Origin: an uncultured Dysosmobacter sp.
GTDB taxonomy: Bacteria > Bacillota > Clostridia > Oscillospirales > Oscillospiraceae
Assembly (NCBI GenBank): GCA_934636905.1
Contig: CAKUBJ010000034.1
Location: forward strand, 1-17,652
Direction: 5' to 3'
DNA: 17,652 nucleotides
Shown: positions 13,272 through 17,652 of the stretch, one piece after another
Numbering within the stretch: the stretch's first letter is position 1
Layout: the number at the start of each line of letters is the position of its first letter
Translations under genes and position numbers: made by a program
The notes under the pieces: model-generated
What the model was told of the DNA's origin: nothing
Database searches by the model: none
What the model saw: only the letters and a program-made list of their open reading frames with translations

Positions 13272-15953
13272 TTATCCCCGGAAGGTGTTGACCGCCCAGA
13301 CCCCGGCGTCACCAAAGCCGCCGCTGGGGTCTTCCGGTTCCTCCGGCTCCGCAGGGAGAGAGGGATCCGGCTCCGGAGGCGTATCCCCGCCCGGCTCCTC
13401 TGTGGGAGGACTGTAGTTGGGGTCGTTGGGATCCAGCGGGTCACTGCCGGGGTTGTCCGGATCCTCCGGTACCATGCCGGCGTGCACCGGGCAGCCAATC
13501 ACTTCCGGATAGGTTTCACTGCCGTCGGCCGCAGGCGTCGGCTCCAGACCGATGGCCCGCTTCATCTCCGTGAGATGGAACATACTGTCAGGATTCTTGG
13601 CGCCGTCGGTGGTAATGGAGGCGTAGCGGGTGCCGTCTGTCCGGAAGTATTCCGCCCGCTCAAAGTCCAGCACACCCACCTGCTTCACATGGTCGGAGGG
13701 GCAGCTGTCGGTGGCCAGACACTTGCCCTCGGTGCAGTAGTCCACGAAAACGTGCTTGTCACAGTTTTCCGTGGGAGCGGTGCCTGCCGCCACCGTGACG
13801 GTAACGGCCCGGCTGCCCCGGATATCGGACAGGCAGGCATCCGTGCAGCGTTTGCCGCTGTCGGCGCAGACCGTCACCTTCTCCAGTCCGCTGGAGGGGG
13901 TGGGAAAACTCTTGTTTTCCAGATTCTCGTGGATTTTCTGCATGATGGGCTTCCACATGGTGATGGCCGGGTTGCCGGAGGCGGAAATCTTCTCGTTGGT
14001 GGAGGGATAGCCCGTCCACACCGCGGCGCAGTAGTAGGGGGTGTAGCCTACGAAATAGCGGACGCGGCTGTCGTTGGTGGTGCCGGTCTTGCCGGCGATG
14101 GTCATGCCGCTGAATCGGGCGGCAGTGCCGGTGCTGCCGGCGCCGCCGTTGACCACGCTGGTGAGCATCTGGTTCATGAAGTAGGCGGTGGTTTCCTTCA
14201 TGGCCGCGTGGGTTTCCCCTTCGTTTTTCAGAACCACTTCCCCCTTGCTGTCCCGTACCTCGGTGTACATCTTGGGGGAATTGTAAACGCCGCTGTTGGC
14301 AAAGGCGGAGAAAGCCGCCGCCATCTCCACGGTGCTCAGGCCGTAGGTCAGGCCGCCCATGCCCAGGGGGGCAACGCCTATATCCTCCGGCACCAGACTC
14401 AGCCCCAGCTTTTCCGTAGCGTAGGCGTAGGATTCCGCCACCCCCAGCGCCTCCAGCGTCTGGACTGCGATGGTGTTGATGGAACGCCGGACGCCCTCGC
14501 CAATCAGGGTCCAGCCGGTGTATGTGTTGGGAGAGTTCTTAGGCCAGGGAGTGTCATTCAGCAGCTGCACGGGGTAGTTGTCAAAGGTGGTGGCAGGGGT
14601 GACGGCGCCGGCATCCAGCGCGGCGGAGTACACCGTCAGGGGCTTGATGGAGGAGCCTACCTGATGCTTCTGCACCGCGTAGTTGTCCACCAGATTCTGG
14701 GTTTTCGGCCCCACGGCCCCCACCATGGCCACGATGTTTCCGGTGTAGGGATCCATGATGGTGATGCCGGACTGCAGCTGCTTGCCCTTGGCGGAGTGGA
14801 TGTTCAGGTTGTCCGTGTTCTCATAGACGCTCTCGGCAATCTCCTGAATTTCCAGATCCATAGTGCAGTAGATCTGATAGCCGCTGTTGTTGATGAGCCG
14901 CTGGGCGGCCTCGTAGGAAACGCCTTTGGCCTCCGCCAGATCGGCGGTGACGTCCTTGATCAGCTGCTCCACAAACCAGTTGTTGATTTCGATGCCGTCG
15001 GTCTGCACCACATTGGAGACGTCGCCGGAGGTGTCTGTGAAGTTCAGAGGCTCCGCCTTGGCGGCCTCGCATTCCTCTTTGGTAAGGTATGGCATCCCGG
15101 TATCGGGATTGACCACCTCCGCCATCTTGTCCAGAATCAGCTCCTGCCGCCGCTTATTCAGTTCCCGGGGGGTGATTTTGGTGCCGTCCTTCCGGGTGTA
15201 GGTGCGGTCGTACTTGGGATTATAGAGGGAGGGGTTGTTGGTAATGGCGATGATGCAGGCGCTCTCCGCCGCCGTGAGATCCTTGGCGGACTTGCCGAAG
15301 TAGTACTCCGCCGCCGTCTCCACGCCGGAGCAGCCGCTGCCCAGATAGATCATGTTCAGGTACAGTTCCAGAATCTGGCTTTTCGTGTTGTCCTTTTCAA
15401 ATTCCAGCGCCCGGAAAATCTCCTTCACCTTGCGGTTGATGGTGTTCTGGTTTTCGCCGGTCATGTTCTTCAGCATCTGCTGGGTGATGGTGGAGCCACC
15501 GTAGCTGTCGTTGCTGCCGGTGAGGGTCAGCACCGTGGCGCCCAGCGTCCGCTTCCAGTCCACGCCGTGGTGGCTGAAAAAGCGCTCGTCCTCAATGGAC
15601 ACCGCCGCCTGCCACAGATAGGGGGACATCTCGTCAATGTCCACCAGAATCCGGTTTTCCTGACCGTGTACCTTCTGGTATTCCACCCACTGGCCGCTGT
15701 CCTTGTCCTGATAGTACACCACGGAACTTTGGGCCATGGTGTAATCCTCGGCGTTGACCTCCAGCGTGGGCAGCAGCGAGGTGTTCACATATTTCATGAA
15801 GATGCCGAAGAGCATCAGCGCGGTGCAGCATCCCACAAGAATCAGCGTCAGCAGCGTCATGAAAACGCCCTTGACTACGCTGCCGGCGCGGCTGCGCCGC
15901 CTGCGGGGACGTGCGCCCGTTTCATGAGACGGGGCTGTTCTTCTTTCTTCCAA
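13272..15953 (-). CDS. ponA: Class A penicillin-binding protein (PBP1A family)
   Basis: The bifunctional enzyme of 893 residues polymerises lipid II and cross-links peptides outside the membrane. Order: basic cytoplasmic tail (1-28), membrane helix (30-53), GT51 domain with EDERFFSHHG (121-130, catalytic Glu121), GGSTITQQ (152-159) and RKVKEIFRALEFE (174-186), then transpeptidase motifs SSIK (434-437), SIN (491-493) and KTGT (622-625). The tail after 690 is unusual: eight cysteines (696, 703, 707, 731, 740, 745, 751, 821), then a Pro/Asp/Glu-rich stretch (829-876). The start is set at TTG 15953, which has AAGGAGG 7 bases upstream; the in-frame ATG at 16028 has no such site and would add 25 residues. 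A small hairpin (15990-16014) lies in the leader. Confidence 0.93.
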   Translation of the reverse strand: MEERRTAPSHETGARPRRRRSRAGSVVKGVFMTLLTLILVGCCTALMLFGIFMKYVNTSLLPTLEVNAEDYTMAQSSVVYYQDKDSGQWVEYQKVHGQENRILVDIDEMSPYLWQAAVSIEDERFFSHHGVDWKRTLGATVLTLTGSNDSYGGSTITQQMLKNMTGENQNTINRKVKEIFRALEFEKDNTKSQILELYLNMIYLGSGCSGVETAAEYYFGKSAKDLTAAESACIIAITNNPSLYNPKYDRTYTRKDGTKITPRELNKRRQELILDKMAEVVNPDTGMPYLTKEECEAAKAEPLNFTDTSGDVSNVVQTDGIEINNWFVEQLIKDVTADLAEAKGVSYEAAQRLINNSGYQIYCTMDLEIQEIAESVYENTDNLNIHSAKGKQLQSGITIMDPYTGNIVAMVGAVGPKTQNLVDNYAVQKHQVGSSIKPLTVYSAALDAGAVTPATTFDNYPVQLLNDTPWPKNSPNTYTGWTLIGEGVRRSINTIAVQTLEALGVAESYAYATEKLGLSLVPEDIGVAPLGMGGLTYGLSTVEMAAAFSAFANSGVYNSPKMYTEVRDSKGEVVLKNEGETHAAMKETTAYFMNQMLTSVVNGGAGSTGTAARFSGMTIAGKTGTTNDSRVRYFVGYTPYYCAAVWTGYPSTNEKISASGNPAITMWKPIMQKIHENLENKSFPTPSSGLEKVTVCADSGKRCTDACLSDIRGSRAVTVTVAAGTAPTENCDKHVFVDYCTEGKCLATDSCPSDHVKQVGVLDFERAEYFRTDGTRYASITTDGAKNPDSMFHLTEMKRAIGLEPTPAADGSETYPEVIGCPVHAGMVPEDPDNPGSDPLDPNDPNYSPPTEEPGGDTPPEPDPSLPAEPEEPEDPSGGFGDAGVWAVNTFRG

Positions 15954-16030
15954 TTCGGAACCTCCTTCTGCGCGGCTTCTCAAAGACAGGTGCCTCTCGT
16001 CTGAAGAAAGGCACACTACCCATATCATAG

Positions 16031-16063
16031 CATTATGGTAGTATTATGGTAGTATTATAGCAT
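16031..16063. repeat. Three tandem 11-base units upstream of the class A PBP gene
   Basis: CATTATGGTAG (16031-16041), TATTATGGTAG (16042-16052) and TATTATAGCAT (16053-16063) lie head to tail. The first two differ at one base; the third diverges in its last part. The 11-base period is close to one helical turn. They cover the probable -10 region of the leftward promoter. Confidence 0.7.
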
Positions 16064-16073
16064 CGTCTGTCAA
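16043..16073 (-). promoter_or_regulatory. Probable promoter region of the class A PBP gene
   Basis: On the minus strand a consensus TTGACA (16073-16068) is followed by repeated AT-rich boxes. CATAAT (16048-16043) lies 19 bases downstream; a perfect TATAAT (16059-16054) is too close to that -35 (8 bases) and would need TTTTCG (16082-16077) instead. Which -10 is used cannot be settled by eye, because the tandem 11-base units create several. Confidence 0.45.
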
Positions 16074-16103
16074 CCTCGAAAATGTCATATTTTGCCGGGA
16101 AAA

Positions 16104-16201
16104 AGTTTTGCTTCAGGTGATTTCCTATGAAAACCGCCTGCTTTCCGGAAGCAAAACTGTCGTTCTCCGCCCCTTTTCCACGAGTTTTGCTCTTGCAAAA
16201 C
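16104..16201. repeat. Palindromic array of GTTTTGC/GCAAAAC heptamers
   Basis: AGTTTTGCTTC (16104-16114) is perfectly inverted at 16148-16158, 33 bases apart. GTTTTGC (16184-16190) is perfectly inverted at 16195-16201 across TCTT. The heptamer thus occurs four times in alternating orientation. The last palindrome overlaps the -35 box of the DUF1292 promoter, which suggests an operator, but the regulator is unknown. Confidence 0.7.
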
Positions 16202-16221
16202 GCCGCCGGTTCCGCTACAAT
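16193..16221 (+). promoter_or_regulatory. Sigma-A promoter of the DUF1292 gene
   Basis: TTGCAA (16193-16198) and TACAAT (16216-16221) are 17 bases apart. The start site would be near 16228, at the beginning of a leader hairpin in which GCCAG (16225-16229) and CAGG (16232-16235) pair with CCTG (16245-16248) and CTGGC (16249-16253). Confidence 0.75.
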
Positions 16222-16278
16222 AAAGCCAGCGCAGGGGCGAAGCGCCTGCTGGCAATACAGGAAAGGGTATGACTGAAG

Positions 16279-16566
16279 ATGAGTGAAGAATTCGGCCCCA
16301 CCTTTGTCACCGTCACGGATGAGGACGGAAAAGAACTGGTTCTGGAATTTGTGGATGCGCTGGAATACAACGGCCAGATGTATCAGGCCTTTTTCCCCGC
16401 CGAAACGGAGGGCGAAAACGAGGACGATCCCGATAACGGTCTGGTGATTCTGAAGGTGATCCATGAGGGCGGGGAGGATCTGCTGTCCACCTTGGATTCC
16501 GACGAGGAACTGGAGGCTGTGTACGAGCAGTTCATGGAACTGCTGTTTGACGAAGAGGAGGAATAA
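16279..16566 (+). CDS. DUF1292 family acidic protein (YrzB-like)
   Basis: The 95-residue, strongly acidic protein has the DUF1292 pattern: TVTDEDGKELVLEFVDALEY (11-30), QMYQAFFP (33-40), LVILKVI (55-61), and an acidic C-terminus ending DEEEE. The family is common in Firmicutes and its biochemical role is not established; in many genomes it sits with yrrK/ruvX and yrzL, which are not seen here. The ATG at 16279 lies 11 bases after GGAAAGGG. An earlier ATG at 16269 opens a 5-codon ORF (MTEDE) that overlaps the true start; being one base from the ribosome binding site it is unlikely to be used well. Own promoter at 16193-16221. Confidence 0.85.
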   Translation: MSEEFGPTFVTVTDEDGKELVLEFVDALEYNGQMYQAFFPAETEGENEDDPDNGLVILKVIHEGGEDLLSTLDSDEELEAVYEQFMELLFDEEEE

Positions 16567-16610
16567 TCCCTCCCGTTCCGCACAGACTGATAGAAAATTC
16601 AGATACGGTA

Positions 16611-16819
16611 TTCCGCGTGTCCTGCGGGGTGCGTGATAGACCTTTTTTTAACCCACATTTCGTTATACGGGATGCCCATCTCGGGGCGTGGCTCGCAGGC
16701 CTCCCGGCTGCCGTCCGCGGCTGGAAGTTGGAAGCGGTAAAGCGTTTCGGAAGCAACCCACCTGTGCTGGAAGGTGCAGGTTATAACGAGGTCTACACGG
16801 CCGCTGCGGGACAGCGGAT
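16611..16819 (+). ncRNA. ssrS: Structured small RNA, probable 6S RNA (SsrS-like)
   Basis: A long closing stem joins both ends. CCGC (16613-16616) pairs with GCGG (16814-16817), GTCCTGC (16619-16625) with GCGGGAC (16806-16812), and GTG-A-TAGACC (16633-16642) with GGTCTACAC (16790-16798). An 18-base unpaired stretch follows on the 5' side (16643-16660). Then CGTTATA (16661-16667) can pair with TATAACG (16782-16788). On the 3' side sits a small GNRA-capped hairpin, ACCTGTGCT/GGTGCAGGT (16760-16781), as in the central bubble of 6S RNA. Length (about 205 bases), long rod shape, CCUGCGG-type ends and a following terminator fit 6S RNA, which binds the housekeeping RNA polymerase. Identity comes from shape and partial sequence resemblance only. 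No protein frame fits it. Confidence 0.55.
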
Positions 16820-16825
16820 TGATTA

Positions 16826-16859
16826 CGGGCTGCCTTTCCGGCAGTCCGTTTTCGTTTTT
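16826..16859 (+). terminator. Intrinsic terminator of the 6S-like RNA
   Basis: CGGGCTGCC (16826-16834) pairs with GGCAGTCCG (16840-16848), with one G-U pair and a 5-base loop, followed by TTTTCGTTTTT. Confidence 0.85.
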
Positions 16860-16890
16860 GGCAAATTTCCCGCTTTTCCTCTTTTTCCAC

Positions 16891-16919
16891 TTGACCTTGG
16901 GGCGAAAATCCACTAAAAT
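16891..16919 (+). promoter_or_regulatory. Sigma-A promoter of the radical SAM gene
   Basis: TTGACC (16891-16896) and TAAAAT (16914-16919) are separated by exactly 17 bases. The start near 16926 gives a 65-base leader with a small hairpin, AAGGGC/GCCCTT (16947-16962), followed by an AT-rich tract that might act as a weak attenuator. Confidence 0.75.
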
Positions 16920-16990
16920 GTATATTTGCTTATGTATGTAAAGATTAAGGGCGGCTGCCCTTCATTTATTTGGAAAGGCCGATCAGAAAC

Positions 16991-17652
16991 ATGAACCATC
17001 CGTACAAGACAAGAGAAGGCGGCGCCACCGTCACCGTCTTTGTTCCCTACGACTGCAAAAACCACTGTCCTTTCTGCATCAACAAAGGTGAGTATGCGGA
17101 CATGACAGGCTTCTCTCTGGAGAAGATCATTGAGAGCATCCGCCGGATGGATGCCATCACCCCCCGGTGCGACTTTGTATTTACCGGCGGAGAGCCTTTT
17201 GCCGACATTGGAAAGCTCCAGCTTATGCTGGATGAAATCCCCACCACCCACCGGGTGTTCATCAACACCACGCTGCCGGTGTCCCAGGATCAGACGGAAG
17301 ACGACATCCTTGCCTTCGCGGAGCGGAATCAGCACAAGATCACCTGCATCAACGTCTCCCGCCATATGCAGCACTATGTGGTGGAGTCCAATGATTCCCT
17401 GCTGGCCCGGCTGCCGGTGCCCTTCCGCATCAACTGCGTACTCTACAAGGACTATCCCAAGGAGAATCTGATTCCCTTTATTGAGCGCTTCCGCAAAATT
17501 CCCGGCGCCAGCATCCAGTTCCGCTTTGACTACACCGCCACCACGCCGGAAAACCTCTACGAGCCGGACAAAATTCTCCATGACCTGAAGGAAGTGGCGG
17601 AGTACACCGGTCTGGACGGCTGCCGGATGCGCTGCGGCTTCCACTTTGACTA
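16991..17652 (+). CDS. Radical SAM protein, 3' end beyond the window
   Basis: An open frame of 220 codons runs to the window edge without a stop. The iron-sulfur motif is CKNHCPFC: Cys22, Cys26 and Cys29, the canonical CxxxCxxC. TGGEP at 65-69 is the SAM-binding motif. The later sequence holds INTTLP (93-98), INVSRHMQHY and, near the edge, CRMRCGFHFDY, whose two cysteines could be ligands of the visible part's end. It resembles radical SAM enzymes of the MoaA/PqqE fold, but the substrate cannot be named. The ATG at 16991 follows GGAAAGG about 12 bases upstream. Own promoter at 16891-16919. The frame codes without interruption and uses the GC-rich codons of its neighbours. Confidence 0.88.
   Translation, partial: MNHPYKTREGGATVTVFVPYDCKNHCPFCINKGEYADMTGFSLEKIIESIRRMDAITPRCDFVFTGGEPFADIGKLQLMLDEIPTTHRVFINTTLPVSQDQTEDDILAFAERNQHKITCINVSRHMQHYVVESNDSLLARLPVPFRINCVLYKDYPKENLIPFIERFRKIPGASIQFRFDYTATTPENLYEPDKILHDLKEVAEYTGLDGCRMRCGFHFD

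Larger units (their letters stand above)
15954..16278. other. Divergent control region between class A PBP and DUF1292 genes (325 bases)
   Basis: The gap contains the PBP1A leader with a GTGCCT/AGGCAC hairpin (15990-16014), three tandem 11-base units (16031-16063), a TTGACA box for the leftward promoter (16073-16068), four alternately oriented GTTTTGC/GCAAAAC heptamers (16105-16201), the rightward promoter (16193-16221) and a leader hairpin (16225-16253). No coding sequence is supported apart from a 5-codon ORF at 16269-16286 that overlaps the DUF1292 start. Confidence 0.75.
16567..16990 (+). other. Non-coding region with structured RNA, terminator and promoter (424 bases)
   Basis: After the DUF1292 stop come about 45 bases in which I see no clear terminator or promoter, the 6S-like RNA (about 16611-16819), its terminator (16826-16859), the promoter of the radical SAM gene (16891-16919) and a leader with an AAGGGC/GCCCTT hairpin (16947-16962) followed by CATTTATTT. 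Confidence 0.75.

Noticed and set aside
13056..16004. 982-codon open frame on the plus strand opposite the class A PBP gene
   Set aside because: It is a shadow of a verified bifunctional PBP; its translation is Gly/Val/His-rich with no recognisable domain, and it begins inside repeat copy B.
15954..16028. ATG start at 16028 for the class A PBP
   Set aside because: No ribosome binding site precedes it, whereas TTG at 15953 has AAGGAGG at ideal spacing and gives a standard short basic tail before the membrane helix.
16611..16819. RNase P RNA, tmRNA, SRP RNA or a known riboswitch
   Set aside because: I do not find the GAGGAAAGUC core of RNase P RNA, the CCA-ending acceptor of tmRNA, the GGAAGGAAGCAGC loop of SRP RNA or the conserved cores of the FMN, cobalamin or lysine riboswitches.

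Overview
The window is GC-rich (about 60-65 % by eye), with strong Shine-Dalgarno sequences (AAGGAGG) before most starts, sigma-A-type promoters and Firmicutes gene families (PcrA, DUF554, DUF1292, CsoR, class A PBP). Protein style and base composition suggest a high-GC Clostridia member of the Oscillospiraceae/Ruminococcaceae kind. That placement is inference; no marker gene fixes the taxon. All loci look chromosomal and mostly housekeeping. No transposase, integrase, CRISPR array, tRNA or rRNA was seen.

Layout. (1) 1-265: the first codons of a leftward gene, then a run of stem-loops ending in copy A of a 130-bp non-coding repeat directly before the next gene. (2) 266-2830 (+): PcrA/UvrD helicase. 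(3) 2871-2976: two strong hairpins where transcription converges. (4) 2983-4442 (-): tcdA overlapping a DUF554 membrane protein gene. (5) 4546-6111 (-): membrane-anchored parvulin foldase. (6) 6112-6417: divergent promoters, hairpins and a GC-rich leader. (7) 6418-9892 (+): FHA-SEDS fusion, its partner transpeptidase PBP and a small membrane protein. (8) 10015-13209 (+): copper operon copA-csoR-copZ with a CsoR-type operator inside its promoter, ending in a duplicated terminator hairpin that brackets repeat copy B. (9) 13272-15953 (-): class A PBP with a TTG start. (10) 15954-16278: divergent control region. (11) 16279-16566 (+): DUF1292 protein. (12) about 16611-16819: structured RNA resembling 6S RNA, with its own terminator. 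(13) 16991-17652 (+): start of an unassigned radical SAM protein, cut by the window edge.

How the genes fit together. The FHA-SEDS/PBP pair is a predicted peptidoglycan polymerase plus cross-linker whose activity may respond to Ser/Thr phosphorylation through the FHA domain. The class A PBP and the extracytoplasmic parvulin foldase extend the envelope theme. The copper operon is self-contained: CsoR senses Cu(I) and represses, CopA exports copper, and the CopZ-like protein carries it. Less expected items are the interspersed repeat with its 32-bp hairpin duplication, the doubled CENCVK motif in the CopZ-like protein, the 6S-like RNA and the palindromic array between the class A PBP and DUF1292 genes.
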